Below, in pieces: positions 27,123 to 36,733 of a stretch of 64,000 bases of DNA. The stretch lies in contig JAFKGD010000008.1 in NCBI GenBank assembly GCA_017307855.1, positions 124,001 to 188,000 of the forward strand, in the 5' to 3' direction. The notes below the pieces were generated by a model. That model did no database searches, was not told the DNA's origin, and saw only the letters and a list, made by a program, of their open reading frames with translations. Source of the stretch: Burkholderiales bacterium (GTDB lineage Bacteria; Pseudomonadota; Gammaproteobacteria; Burkholderiales; Burkholderiaceae_C). The translations under genes were made by a program, and so were the position numbers. Numbering within the stretch: the first letter of the stretch is position 1; each line of letters begins with the position of its first letter.

Positions 27123-29915
27123 TCAGCGCGAGGCGGTCTGCCCGCCCGGCGCAGGCTGTGCTGGCGGGGCCGCGCGGGAGGTGTCAAGGGCCTGGCGCAG
27201 ATAGGGCGCGGTGCGGCTGTGCGGCTGCCGGCCGGCCACCTCGTCGGGCGTGCCGGCCGCCACCACCTGCCCGCCTTCGCGCCCGGCGCCCGGCCCGATG
27301 TCGATGACCCAGTCGGCCGCCGCCACCACGCGCATGTCGTGTTCCACCACGACGACGGTGTTGCCGGCCTCGGCCAGGCCGTCCAGTTGCACCAGCAGGC
27401 GGTCCACGTCGGCGGGGTGCAGGCCGGTGGTGGGTTCGTCCAGCACGTAGAGCGCATCGCCGCGCTGCTTGCGCTGCAGCTCGGTGGCCAGCTTGATGCG
27501 TTGCGCTTCGCCGCCGCTGAGTTCGGTGGCGGGCTGGCCCAGGCGCAGGTAGCCCAGGCCGATGTCGCGCAGCAGGGCCAGCGGGCGCAGCACGGCGGGC
27601 TCGCCGGCGAAGATGTCGCAGGCGCTTTCCACCGTCAGTTCCAGCACCTGCGCGATGGTGAGGCCGTTCCACTGCACCTCCAGCGTGGCCGGGTTGTAGC
27701 GGGCGCCATGGCACTCGGGGCAGGGCGCGTACACGCTGGGCAGAAAAAGCAGTTCCACGCTCACGAAGCCTTCGCCCTCGCAGACCGGGCATCGGCCCTG
27801 CGCCACGTTGAACGAGAAGCGGCCCGGCCCGTAGCGCCGCCGCCGCGCGAGCGGTGTCTGCGCGAACAGGCGGCGCACGCCGTCGAACAGGCCGGTGTAG
27901 GTGGCCAGGTTGGAGCGCGGCGTGCGGCCGATGGGCCGCTGGTCCACGCGCACCAGGCGGCGGATGCCGCCCAGACCGCCAGCGATGCGGCCGGCAACGG
28001 GTGCGCTGGCGGCGTCGTCGGCGGCGCCGGGGTCGTCGTCCTGCAGGTGGGTGCGTGCGGCGCTGGCGGCATCGGTCACGCCGTCGTCGTTGTCGTCTTC
28101 GGCATGGGCCGCGTCGGCGTCGGCGCCGTGGGTGCCCAGCGCGCTGGCCACCAGTTGCACCAGCGCCTGGCTCACCAGGCTCGACTTGCCCGAGCCCGAC
28201 ACGCCGGTCACCGCCGTCAGGCAGCCGACGGGAAACGCCGCGTCCACGCCCTGCAGGTTGTGCCGCACCACGCCTTCGATGCGCAGCCAGTCGCCTGGCT
28301 CGCGTGGCGTCCGTGGCGTGCGCGCGGCCGGCGTGGCGGCCGTCCCGGCTTCGGGGAAGAGGTAGCGGCGCGTCTGCGAAGCCGCCACGCCGGCCAGCCC
28401 GGCCGGCGGGCCGCTGTAGAGCACCGCGCCGCCACGCACGCCGGCGCCGGGGCCGACGTCCACCAGCCAGTCGGCCTGCTGCATGGTGGCCAGGTCGTGC
28501 TCCACCACGAACAGCGTGTTGCCTTCTCCCTTGAGCCGGTGCAGCGCGGCCAGCAGGGCTTCGCCGTCGGCGGGGTGCAGGCCGGCCGACGGCTCGTCCA
28601 GCACGTAGACCACGCCGAAGAGCTGCGCAGTCAACTGGGTGGCGATGCGCAGGCGCTGCAGCTCGCCGGATGACAGCGAGGGCGTCGAGCGCTCCAGCGT
28701 CAGATAGCCCAGGCCCAGTTGCGCCAGCGCGTCGATGCGCTTGACGATCTCCTGAGCCAGGCGCTGGGCGGCCAGCACCTTCTCGGCCGATAACTCGGGT
28801 GTGCGTGTGACGTCGGGCGCGCCCGCATGCGCCGTGCCAGGCGTGCTGGCGCGGCGCATCGGGGCGGCGCGCGCGCGCCGTGGCGGTGCGCCGTCGGTCT
28901 GCGCCTGGGCATGGGCTTGCGCTTCGCCCAGCCGGCCTTCGGCCACGGGCTGCAGCAGGCGCGCCACGTCCGTCAGTGGCAGGCGGCCCAGCGCCGCGAT
29001 GTCGTGCCCGGCGAAGGTCACCGACAGCGCCTCGGCCTTGAGCCGCTTGCCGCCGCAGGCAGGGCAGGGGCTGGCCACCATGAAGCCGGCCGCGCGCTCG
29101 CGCATTCGCGCGCTCTTGCTGTGCGCGAAGCTGTGCAGCACGTGGCGCCGCGCGCTGGTGAAGGTGCCCATGTAGCTGGGCGCGGTGCCGGCCCGGCGGG
29201 CGGCCCGGGCTTCATGGCGGTCGAAGCCGACGTACACCGGCACGGTGGGCTGCTCGTCGGTGAACAGGATCCAGTCGCGCGTCTTCTGCGGAAGCTCGCG
29301 CCAGGGCCGGTCCACGTCGTGGCCCAGCGTGGTGAGGATGTCGCGCAGGTTCTGCCCGCCCCATGCGGTGGGCCAGGCGGCCACGGCGCGCTCGCGGATG
29401 GTGAGGCTGTCGTCGGGCACCAGCGATCGCTCGGTCACCTCGAAGACGCGGCCCATGCCGTGGCAGCGCGGGCAGGCGCCCTGCGGCGTGTTGGGCGAGA
29501 AGTCTTCGGCGAAGAGCATGGGCTGGCGTGGCGGATAGTGCCCGGCGCGCGAATACAGCAGCCGCAGCAGGCTGGAAATGGCGGTGGCACTGCCCACCGA
29601 CGAGCGCGCCGTCGGCGTGCCGCGCTGCTGCTGCAGCGCCACGGCGGGCGGCAGCCCGTCGATGCTGTCCACCTCGGGCGTGCCCGCCTGGTCGATCAGC
29701 CGGCGCGCATAGGGCGCCACCGATTCGAGATAGCGCCGCTGCGCCTCGGCATACAGCGTGCCGAACGCCAGCGACGACTTGCCCGAGCCCGACACGCCGG
29801 TGAACACCACCAGTGCGTCGCGCGGCAGGTCGACGTCGACGTTCTTCAGGTTGTGCTCGCGCGCGCCGCGCACGCGGATGAAGCCGGCAGGGCGATGCGG
29901 TGGAGTCTGGGACAC
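27123..29915 (-). CDS. UvrA-like ABC ATPase (UvrA paralogue)
   Basis: This 930-residue protein has two ABC ATPase halves. Walker A motifs are [17 protein letters not shown] and [14 protein letters not shown]; signatures are [11 protein letters not shown] and [14 protein letters not shown]; zinc-binding knuckles include [16 protein letters not shown] and CPVCEGEG...CPECHG. It resembles the shorter UvrA2/drug-resistance group rather than housekeeping UvrA. Two Ala/Asp-rich insertions (around residues 345-375 and 600-645) look disordered and are unusual. It may take part in DNA repair or lesion protection; this is not provable from sequence. Confidence 0.85.
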   Translation of the reverse strand: MSQTPPHRPAGFIRVRGAREHNLKNVDVDLPRDALVVFTGVSGSGKSSLAFGTLYAEAQRRYLESVAPYARRLIDQAGTPEVDSIDGLPPAVALQQQRGTPTARSSVGSATAISSLLRLLYSRAGHYPPRQPMLFAEDFSPNTPQGACPRCHGMGRVFEVTERSLVPDDSLTIRERAVAAWPTAWGGQNLRDILTTLGHDVDRPWRELPQKTRDWILFTDEQPTVPVYVGFDRHEARAARRAGTAPSYMGTFTSARRHVLHSFAHSKSARMRERAAGFMVASPCPACGGKRLKAEALSVTFAGHDIAALGRLPLTDVARLLQPVAEGRLGEAQAHAQAQTDGAPPRRARAAPMRRASTPGTAHAGAPDVTRTPELSAEKVLAAQRLAQEIVKRIDALAQLGLGYLTLERSTPSLSSGELQRLRIATQLTAQLFGVVYVLDEPSAGLHPADGEALLAALHRLKGEGNTLFVVEHDLATMQQADWLVDVGPGAGVRGGAVLYSGPPAGLAGVAASQTRRYLFPEAGTAATPAARTPRTPREPGDWLRIEGVVRHNLQGVDAAFPVGCLTAVTGVSGSGKSSLVSQALVQLVASALGTHGADADAAHAEDDNDDGVTDAASAARTHLQDDDPGAADDAASAPVAGRIAGGLGGIRRLVRVDQRPIGRTPRSNLATYTGLFDGVRRLFAQTPLARRRRYGPGRFSFNVAQGRCPVCEGEGFVSVELLFLPSVYAPCPECHGARYNPATLEVQWNGLTIAQVLELTVESACDIFAGEPAVLRPLALLRDIGLGYLRLGQPATELSGGEAQRIKLATELQRKQRGDALYVLDEPTTGLHPADVDRLLVQLDGLAEAGNTVVVVEHDMRVVAAADWVIDIGPGAGREGGQVVAAGTPDEVAGRQPHSRTAPYLRQALDTSRAAPPAQPAPGGQTASR

Positions 29916-30134
29916 GACGTGATGCCTGGTGTGTTGGAGCAGGGGTGCGATGCGCCGCGCGCGGGCGGCTTCCCGACGCTAACGGCCCGACCGGGCCCGC
30001 GCTTGTAGGACAAGGGCGTGCAGACAGCAGGGCGATGCCAACCGGGGCTGTCACAACGCGGGGCCTCGGCGCGTCTGAGGGAAGGAGCGGCCGGGTGTCC
30101 GGCCGACCGGCCCCCTCATGAAAGGACACTCATC

Positions 30135-30584
30135 ATGACCCGCGCGAACTGGTTCGCCGTTTCCCCCGAAGGCGCCAAGGCTGTCGGCGCCCTGCATCAC
30201 CACGTCGTCAACGGCAGCGGGCTGCCTGCGGCGCTCGTGCACCTGGTGTTCCTGCGCGTGTCGCAGATCAACGGATGCGCGCACTGCATCGACATCCACA
30301 CGCGTGATCTGCTCAAGGAAGGCCTGTCCGTCGAGAAGGCCGTGCTGGTGCCCGTGTGGCACGAGGCCGAATACCTCTTCACGCCGCAGGAGCGCGCCGC
30401 GCTGGCCTGGTCGGAAGAAGTGACGCGCGTGAGCGAAACGCATGCCTCCGACGCGGCCTACGAAGCTGCGCTGACCGTCTTCGGTGAGAAAGACCTGGTG
30501 GAACTGACCCTGGCCATCGCGACCATGAACGCGATCAACCGGCTGGGCATCGGCTTCCGGCTCAGGCCGCGCGCGCGGGCGTGA
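30135..30584 (+). CDS. Carboxymuconolactone decarboxylase-family (AhpD-like) protein
   Basis: This 149-residue alpha-helical protein has the AhpD-type core INGCAHCIDIHTRD, where the CxxC pair and downstream His suggest a thiol peroxidase-linked redox role. The rest (AALAWSEEVTRVSET, VELTLAIATMNAINRLG) is typical of the family. ATG 30135 has AAAGGA upstream. It stands alone and is convergent with the binding-protein gene. Confidence 0.85.
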   Translation: MTRANWFAVSPEGAKAVGALHHHVVNGSGLPAALVHLVFLRVSQINGCAHCIDIHTRDLLKEGLSVEKAVLVPVWHEAEYLFTPQERAALAWSEEVTRVSETHASDAAYEAALTVFGEKDLVELTLAIATMNAINRLGIGFRLRPRARA

Positions 30585-30621
30585 GCATCGCACTGGCGCG
30601 GGAGGTCGTGCCGCATCGCGC

Positions 30622-31350
30622 TCAGGCCGGCGGCGCCACGGCCGCGCCGTCGACGCCATGCCGTCGCAGCGCCTGGGCGACGAAGCCCGTCGCCTTCATC
30701 TCTTCGACGAAGCCGCGCAGGAAGGCGTGGGCCTCGGCGCCCCGGGTGGCCGGCAGTCCCATGGCCTGCTCGATCACCATGAAGCGCCCGGGCAGCAGAC
30801 GCAGCCCGCCGATGCGTGCGGCGTCGAGTTCGAGCTGCTGGCGCACGCCGGCCGCGACGTCGGCGTTGCTGGCGAGGAATTCGTCCACCACGGCGGGCGC
30901 CGTGGGCGCGCGCTCGATCGACGCATGCACCAGATGCTTGGTGAGGAACAGGTCGTAGGCGCTGTCCTTGCCGACGGTGACCCGCCGCCCCGGCGCATCG
31001 ACTTCGTCGTTCGCGCGCAGCGGCGACTCATCCCGCACCAGGTAGCAGCCTTCGATGTGCACGTAGGCGGCGGTGAACAGCACGTTCTGCGCGCGCGCGG
31101 GATCGATGGCGAAGAAGCCGATGTCGGCGCGCTCGTCGCGCACGTTCGCCACTGATTTTCCGGCGTTGTCCACGACCACGAAGTCGAGCGGTACGCCCAG
31201 ACGTTGTGCCAGCTCGCGTGCCAGATCGACCGAGACGCCGGTGGGCTCGCCTTCGCGCCGGGCGGCGAGCACGGCGTTGCCCACGTTGATGGAGGCGCGC
31301 AGCGCGCCGGTGGGCGCGAACGCCCTCAGGAGGGAATCGGGGGATGTCAT
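30622..31350 (-). CDS. ABC-type substrate-binding protein, family 3-like
   Basis: This 242-residue protein with the amino-acid-binding (SBP_bac_3) fold shows ALRASINVGNAVLAARREGE, GVSVDLARELAQRLGVPLDF, ADIGFFAIDPARAQNVLFTA and YLVRDES. Unusually, no signal peptide is visible: the protein begins MTSPDSLLRAFAPTG, directly before the domain. It may act in the cytoplasm or the start may be misread, but no better start lies upstream. No permease genes are adjacent. Confidence 0.75.
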   Translation of the reverse strand: MTSPDSLLRAFAPTGALRASINVGNAVLAARREGEPTGVSVDLARELAQRLGVPLDFVVVDNAGKSVANVRDERADIGFFAIDPARAQNVLFTAAYVHIEGCYLVRDESPLRANDEVDAPGRRVTVGKDSAYDLFLTKHLVHASIERAPTAPAVVDEFLASNADVAAGVRQQLELDAARIGGLRLLPGRFMVIEQAMGLPATRGAEAHAFLRGFVEEMKATGFVAQALRRHGVDGAAVAPPA

Positions 31351-31435
31351 CGCGGCGGGCCTCGGTGTCTGCAGGTGGCGCAGATTCTGACGCCGATCCT
31401 GACGTGAGGGCGACCGACCCCGAGATCGCGCGGCT

Positions 31436-31723
31436 TCAGGCGTCGATGCGCGGCAGCACCGCCAGTTGCTGGCCGGGTGGTACCTCGGGGCTGTCGACGA
31501 AGGTGGCGCGCCCGCCCACGTCGCCCACCAGCACGGTGCTGCCGGCGGCGCCTTCGAAGCAGACATGCACCGTGTGGCCGTCGGCGCGCCGCACGGCCTG
31601 CTCCACCGGCACAACCTCGGAAGGCCCGTTCACGATGCCGTCCGCGTACTCCAGGCTGTGCCAGCGTACGCGTTGCAGGACACCGTTCGTGTCGAAATCG
31701 ACAGCTTCAATGGCGAAGATCAT
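31436..31723 (-). CDS. Small conserved-looking hypothetical protein
   Basis: This 95-residue protein begins MIFAIEAVDFDTNGVLQRVR and contains GPSEVVPVEQAVRRADGHTV and GSTVLVGDVGGRATFVD. The alternation suggests an all-beta fold, somewhat like DUF3892-type small proteins; the match is not certain. It lies 85 bp upstream of the binding-protein gene and may share its transcript. Confidence 0.6.
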   Translation of the reverse strand: MIFAIEAVDFDTNGVLQRVRWHSLEYADGIVNGPSEVVPVEQAVRRADGHTVHVCFEGAAGSTVLVGDVGGRATFVDSPEVPPGQQLAVLPRIDA

Positions 31724-31812
31724 GGGTGACAGTCTGAGATGAGCGAAGCCCTGGCGACGTAGGACGCGCCCGCGTCCGGCATGAGGGCAGCCGCAAGGGG
31801 GCGGGCGACGGT

Positions 31813-31989
31813 TCAGAAGCGCTGGCGCGCCGTGGCGGGCTCGTCGCCCGCCGCGCTGACGGTGCGCACGGCCTGCCGCAGCCGGGCCTCGCGCACGTCC
31901 AGGGCTTCGGCCCAGTCGTGGCGCTCGTAGTCCTGTTCGGTGCCCAGTAGAAGGCGCTCACGCGCGTCGAGGGTCAGATCGTCACTCAT
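31813..31989 (-). CDS. DUF3606-like small protein
   Basis: This 58-residue protein contains ERHDWAEALDVREARLRQAV, the pattern of DUF3606 (Trp, then helix with V-x-x-x-x-LxxAV). ATG 31989 has AAGGAC 9 nt upstream. Such proteins are common small stress-associated proteins of unknown function. About 225 bp without a gene separate it from the divergent LuxR-type gene; a TTTACT-17-TACCCT pair near 32101 is the only promoter candidate seen there. Confidence 0.65.
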   Translation of the reverse strand: MSDDLTLDARERLLLGTEQDYERHDWAEALDVREARLRQAVRTVSAAGDEPATARQRF

Positions 31990-32214
31990 GGCAGATGTCC
32001 TTGGCGTTGTCGGCGACGTCTGCGAGCTTCGGGCGGCCACGGCGCGCTTGGCGTAGGACGAGGCCGTGGTTGCCGGGTCGGTCGGCTGATTTCCGTGCGC
32101 TTTACTTGGCCGGCGCATGCCCGTACCCTCGTGCCCCAAGGGCGCGGCCGGCGGCGTCAGGGGGATGCCGGGCCGCGAGCGGATCAATCCAGGGACCGGG
32201 GGGGCCTTGCCGAC

Positions 32215-33366
32215 ATGTCGCGCATCGACAAACACATGAGCCGGGCGACCGAAGCGCTGTATGAGGCGGTGCTCGACCCTTCCGCCTGGGACGACGTGAT
32301 GCACGCGACCCGCGCCCTCTACGACTCGCGCGTCGAGGCGCTCTACTACCTCGATCTCGACGAGAACGCGATCAGGCCGGTGCGCATACGCGGCGTGGGC
32401 GGTGCCGAACTCAAGCGGTTTTCCGCCTGCTTCTACACGCCCGACAATCCCTGCCTCCACACGCCCGACCTGCACCGGCCCGGCGTGATCCGCACCGACC
32501 AGCATCTGGTGGAGCATTTCCGCGATGCGTCGGTGCTGCGCCGCTCCACCTACTACAACGAGTGGATGCGTCCGCTGGGCCTCGATCACACCATGGGCAC
32601 CACGCCGCTGGCACAGGAAGGCCTGGTGCTCAACCTGAGCCTGCTGCGTCCGGCCGAGCGGGGCGGCTTCAGCCGGGCGGAGCAGTGCAGCTTCGCCGCG
32701 CTGGTGCGGCACCTGGAGCGTGCGATGCGCATGGCGCTCAAGCTGGACACGCTCCAGCAGCGCCTGGCGGCCAGCACGCAGGCGCTCGACCGGATGCCGC
32801 ATGGCGTGGCGGTGCTGGACGCCCGGGGCGTGCTGCTGCAGGCCAACCGCCGCGCGCTCGGCTGGCTGGCCGGGGAGCGGGGCGTGTACCTGCGGCGGGG
32901 CAAGCTGGCCGCGCGCGATTCGCGCGATCAGGCCGCGCTCGATGCCGTGCTGCGCCAGTGCACGGCGGCGCAGCATGGCGCACAACTGCCCGCGGCCGTG
33001 GCGCCGCTGGTGGTGGGCGGCCTGGTGGTGCAGGCCACGCCGCTGCACAGCGCGCGCGGCCTGTTCGTGTCGCCGAGGGCGGCGGTGCTCGTCAGCCTGT
33101 CGGAGCCACTGGCACTGCGCGCGGCGCCCACGCCCGAGGTGCTGGCGCCGCTGTTCGGCTTCACGCCGGCCGAGGCGCGGCTGGCCTCGTCGATCATGGC
33201 CGGCGGCACCTTGCGCGACGCGGCTGGGCGGGCCGGCATGAGCTATGCCACGGCCCGCTGGTACCTGAAGATCCTGTTCCAGAAGACCGCCACCCGCCGG
33301 CAGAGCGAGCTGGTGCGTGCACTCTCTGGCGCCGCGCAGCACGGCGAGCCCATGCTGCTGCACTGA
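32215..33366 (+). CDS. LuxR-type transcriptional regulator
   Basis: This 383-residue regulator has a PAS/GAF-like sensory N-terminal part (residues about 1-300, with LYEAVLDPSAWDDVMHATRA) and a C-terminal LuxR-type helix-turn-helix (PLFGFTPAEARLASSIMAGG, AAGRAGMSYATARWYLKILF, TATRRQSELVRAL). Start ATG 32215 is chosen because the frame upstream has no family features. Target genes are unknown; the neighbouring gene at 33475 runs in the same direction but with a 108-bp gap. Confidence 0.85.
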   Translation: MSRIDKHMSRATEALYEAVLDPSAWDDVMHATRALYDSRVEALYYLDLDENAIRPVRIRGVGGAELKRFSACFYTPDNPCLHTPDLHRPGVIRTDQHLVEHFRDASVLRRSTYYNEWMRPLGLDHTMGTTPLAQEGLVLNLSLLRPAERGGFSRAEQCSFAALVRHLERAMRMALKLDTLQQRLAASTQALDRMPHGVAVLDARGVLLQANRRALGWLAGERGVYLRRGKLAARDSRDQAALDAVLRQCTAAQHGAQLPAAVAPLVVGGLVVQATPLHSARGLFVSPRAAVLVSLSEPLALRAAPTPEVLAPLFGFTPAEARLASSIMAGGTLRDAAGRAGMSYATARWYLKILFQKTATRRQSELVRALSGAAQHGEPMLLH

Positions 33367-33474
33367 GGGCGCGGGGGCCGCGCGGCATCACACGCCGCCC
33401 CCCGTTTGGGAGGTGCGCAGGACGGCGGCGATGCATAGCATGCGGCGCAGTGCAACCAACGACGGAGAGCAGTC

Positions 33475-34257
33475 TTGTCCATCGAATCCCTGTATCGCCT
33501 GTTCCGCCTGCGCGCGCCGTGCATCGTGGCGACTGTGGCCTGCGCCGCGCTGCCGGGCATTGCCAGCGCCCAGGCCTCGTTCGACATCGTGGGCATCAAG
33601 CCCGGCATGACCGAGGCGCAGGCGATGGCCGCGCTGGCCGCGCACCGCCCCGGCATGCGCACGAGCAAGCGCAGCATGGCCTACACATTCAGCGATGGCG
33701 CGCAGCAGCAGAAGACGGCCGAGTTCCTGCACGAGGTGACGGTGACCTTCGACGACGCGCAGGGCCGCGAGGACTTCCAGCTCTATTTCTCGCCGCCGCC
33801 CGGCGATCCGCGCGTCGTCGGCGTGAACCGGCAGATGAGCCTGAAGGCACCGCCCACGCAGGCGCAGCTCACGGCTCAGCTGAGCCAGAAGTACGGCGCG
33901 CCCACCACCAGCGGCAAGAGCAACGCCATGTTCAACCTGGTCTGGGGCGAGGCGGGCAAGCCGATGTGCTGGCGCTCGACGCCCAACATGACGAGCATCG
34001 GCGCGGGCGATGCCTCCGACATCGTGGGCCTGCTGCAGCGTGGGCAGGCCCGCGGATGGGCGCCGCGCGACTTCTCGCAATGCGGCGTGGCCGTGGCGGC
34101 TTCGCTGGCCGGCGAGCCCGTGCACAACCTGCGCGTGCGCATGACGGACTACGCGGCCTGGGCCACCACCCAGCAGAAAGCCAGCGCGTGGGTGGAGCAG
34201 CAGCGGCAGGAAGCCGTCAAGGCCCGCATGGGCAAAGGCGCCGGCCCGAAGCTTTGA
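33475..34257 (+). CDS. Secreted protein of unknown function
   Basis: This 260-residue protein has a signal peptide (VATVACAALPGIASA-QA) and a mature region beginning FDIVGIKPGMTEAQAMAALA, a motif like that of SmpA/BamE-type or DUF-type envelope proteins (GMTxxQVxxxL). The C-terminus is helical. The likely start is TTG 33475, with GGAGAG 6 nt before it; no ATG is nearby. It is convergent with the lipoprotein hydrolase gene. Confidence 0.7.
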   Translation: MSIESLYRLFRLRAPCIVATVACAALPGIASAQASFDIVGIKPGMTEAQAMAALAAHRPGMRTSKRSMAYTFSDGAQQQKTAEFLHEVTVTFDDAQGREDFQLYFSPPPGDPRVVGVNRQMSLKAPPTQAQLTAQLSQKYGAPTTSGKSNAMFNLVWGEAGKPMCWRSTPNMTSIGAGDASDIVGLLQRGQARGWAPRDFSQCGVAVAASLAGEPVHNLRVRMTDYAAWATTQQKASAWVEQQRQEAVKARMGKGAGPKL

Positions 34258-34278
34258 GCCGGGGCCGGGCGTCGGCCC

Positions 34279-35658
34279 TCAACGCCGCGGCGTCACGCGC
34301 GTGTCGAGCGCGGCCGGCTGGTAGTCGGGCCGGAAGCGGCAGCCGTCGCCGAACTGCGGCTTGAAGCCCTCGCACTGCGCGGCGATCTGCGCCGGCGTGG
34401 GTTTGTGGCCGCCCTGCGCCCAGGCCGAGAGCGCCGCCAGCAGCGTGGGATACACCGGATCGCTCAGGTAGCTGTGCGTGTCGTCGGTGGTGAAGGTCTG
34501 CACCAGGTGGCCCGCGGTGCCGGCGGCTTCCATGGTGCGGCGGAAAGCATCGTCCATCTCGACGAAGGCCGTCGGGTCGCCGATGCCGTGCACGGTGAGC
34601 ACGGGCACGGGGATGCGCCCGTCCGGATCGGTGTCGGCGCCGAAGGCGGCCACGGCGGCCGGGTCGGCGCGGTAGCGCAGCACCTCGCGGTTGAGCACGG
34701 CGTCGTCGGGCGATCCGACGTAGCGCGCGGTGGCGTTGTCGAACACGTTGCGGCCACCGGTGCGGTGTTGCGCGATGTCCTGGAAGTGCCAGGTGCCCCA
34801 GTTGAGGTGGGCCTGGATGGAGCTCGCCGGAATCTTCAGCACGCGCGTGATCGTGTCCACCTTGCGCTGCTGTTCGGGCGTGCGCTGCGCGGCGGGCTTG
34901 TCGAGCGCCAGGCACGCGTTCACGCGGTTGCGCAGCTCGGCCTGTGTGAGGCTGGCGCCGGCCGGCAGGCCTTGCCACAGCGGATATTGCAACTCGTCCG
35001 GGCGCGGATGGTTGTTGCACAGATGCTGGTAGATCGCACGCAGGTCGAGCCGGAAGTCATACGCGCGGGTGCCGCCGGCCAGCACGCCGCTGGTGAGCAG
35101 CACGGCGTCGTACGGCCGCTTGCCCGCGCCGTCGTCGGTGAACATCGATGCGCCGACGGCGGCCACGCTCGCGCCCCACGACTGCCCGTGCAGGATGGTG
35201 AAGCGCGGTTGCAGCACGTGCTGCACGACGATGCGGCGCAGCCGCTCGGTGTCTTCGGCGGCCGGGCGCACGGTCACGCCGCCCTGGCGGAAGCTCGAGC
35301 CGGCCCAGGCATAGCCCGCGCGCACGGTGATGGACCAGCGGTCCAGGTCTTCCACGGTGCGCGCCAGCGTGGGCGGGCCGAGCGTGGGGCCGCCATGCGC
35401 GTGCATCACCAGCGTGCCGTTCCATTGCGCGGGCACGGCGATCAGGTAGTGCGCACCGGCCGAGTCCTGGCCAGAGAGGCAGCGCGTGCCGGCGGGCAAC
35501 TGCGCCTTGGCCGGGCAGGCCATGGCCTGCGGAGCAGATTCCGTGGTGGCTGGCAGGGTGGCCGAGGGGCGGGGTGGCGTGGCACAGCCGGCCAGCGCCG
35601 CGAGAGCGGCAGTCAGCAGCGCCGCGCTCACGGCACGCCAGGGGCGAGGGGATGTCAT
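34279..35658 (-). CDS. Lipoprotein alpha/beta hydrolase
   Basis: This 459-residue protein has a lipoprotein signal (LTAALAALAGC-AT) and an alpha/beta-hydrolase domain. The oxyanion region is NGTLVMHAHGGP, the nucleophile elbow is GQSWGAS (G-x-S-x-G), and the acid/His region contains VLTVHGIGDPTAF and TDDTHSYL. It would hydrolyse an ester or amide at the cell envelope; the substrate is unknown. ATG 35658 is preferred over 35706 because the lipobox then sits at a normal distance. It is divergent from the LysR gene at 35801. Confidence 0.8.
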   Translation of the reverse strand: MTSPRPWRAVSAALLTAALAALAGCATPPRPSATLPATTESAPQAMACPAKAQLPAGTRCLSGQDSAGAHYLIAVPAQWNGTLVMHAHGGPTLGPPTLARTVEDLDRWSITVRAGYAWAGSSFRQGGVTVRPAAEDTERLRRIVVQHVLQPRFTILHGQSWGASVAAVGASMFTDDGAGKRPYDAVLLTSGVLAGGTRAYDFRLDLRAIYQHLCNNHPRPDELQYPLWQGLPAGASLTQAELRNRVNACLALDKPAAQRTPEQQRKVDTITRVLKIPASSIQAHLNWGTWHFQDIAQHRTGGRNVFDNATARYVGSPDDAVLNREVLRYRADPAAVAAFGADTDPDGRIPVPVLTVHGIGDPTAFVEMDDAFRRTMEAAGTAGHLVQTFTTDDTHSYLSDPVYPTLLAALSAWAQGGHKPTPAQIAAQCEGFKPQFGDGCRFRPDYQPAALDTRVTPRR

Positions 35659-35800
35659 TCGGTTGTCTCCGGTGTCATGCGTGTGGCGCCGACGATAGGC
35701 GGCCATGTGCAGTGCGTCAAATACGCCAATCGAGGCATCTGCAGACGTTCCGGATATGTAGACTCGCAGGGGCGTCCAGCAAGGCCCCAGGAGACGATCG

Positions 35801-36733
35801 ATGGAACTCAGGCAGTTGCGCTACTTCGTGGCCGTGGCCGAAGCCGGCCACATCACGCAGGCCGCCGCGCGGCTGGGCATGCAGCAGCCGCCGCTCAGCC
35901 AGCAGATCCGCGCGCTCGAGATGCGGCTGGGGCTGGTGCTGTTCGAGCGCCATCCGAAGGGCGTCACCCTCACCGGCAGCGGCGAGGTGCTGCTCGCCGA
36001 GAGCCGCCGCCTGCTGGCCGAGGCCGACGCGATGGCGCGCCGCATGCAGGCGCTGTCGGCCGGGCATGCGGGTGTGCTGTCGGTCGGCTTCACCAGCTCG
36101 GCGGCCGCGCATGCGTTCACGCCGCAGGTCCTGCGCAAGAGCCGCGAGACCTATCCCTCGATCGCGCTGCAGATCAGCGAAGACCATGCCGCAGGCCTGA
36201 CCGAAGCCGTGCTCGAAGGGCGGCTGCATTGCGGTTTCCTGCGCATGCCGGTGGCGCGCCCGCCGGGCCTGGTGTTCGAGACGCTGCTGCGCGAGCCGGT
36301 GCTGGCGGCGTTGCCGGCCGGCCATCCGCTGGCCGATGCGCCCCGGGGGCTGCGGCTGAAGGCGCTGCGCGGCGAGCGCTTCATCCTCGTGCGGCGCAGC
36401 GGCGCGCCCGGGCTGTATGCCGAACTGCTGGCGCTGTGCGAGAAGCGCGGCTTCCTGCCGGACGTCACGCACGAGGTACCGCGCATGATGACCGCGCTCA
36501 ACCTGGTGGCCGCGGGCGAAGGCGTGACGGTGGTGCCGGCGTCGATGCGCGGCGCGCATCCGCAAGCCATCGCCTACCGGCCGCTGGCCGACGGCGCGAG
36601 CCTGGATGCACCGCTGACCCTGGTGTGGCGGCGCGGCGAGGAGCAGGGCGCGCTGGGCTCGTTCATCGCGCTGGTGCGCGACGCCGCAGCCGGGCGGCCC
36701 GCGGCACGCACCCGACGGGCCGCGCGCGCATGA
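35801..36733 (+). CDS. LysR-type regulator
   Basis: This 310-residue LysR regulator has an N-terminal HTH (MELRQLRYFVAVAEAGHITQ, PPLSQQIRALEMRLGLVLFE) and a substrate-binding domain of the BenM/CatM-like set (GVLSVGFTSSAAAHAF, VLAALPAGHPLA). GGAGA precedes ATG 35801. Its stop overlaps the start of the Bug gene (ATGA), so it is co-transcribed with it and may also control the divergent hydrolase. The 142-bp divergent gap contains no obvious T-N11-A box that I would assert. Confidence 0.92.
   Translation: MELRQLRYFVAVAEAGHITQAAARLGMQQPPLSQQIRALEMRLGLVLFERHPKGVTLTGSGEVLLAESRRLLAEADAMARRMQALSAGHAGVLSVGFTSSAAAHAFTPQVLRKSRETYPSIALQISEDHAAGLTEAVLEGRLHCGFLRMPVARPPGLVFETLLREPVLAALPAGHPLADAPRGLRLKALRGERFILVRRSGAPGLYAELLALCEKRGFLPDVTHEVPRMMTALNLVAAGEGVTVVPASMRGAHPQAIAYRPLADGASLDAPLTLVWRRGEEQGALGSFIALVRDAAAGRPAARTRRAARA

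Noticed and set aside
32562-34364. Plus-strand frame of 600 codons over the LuxR-type gene and its neighbour
   Set aside because: It is an alternate-frame shadow; both real genes are recognisable in other frames.
34405-36729. Very long plus-strand frame running into the Bug gene at 36730
   Set aside because: The part before 36730 is antisense to the lipoprotein hydrolase and out of frame with the LysR gene; only the Bug gene portion shows family motifs and a signal peptide.
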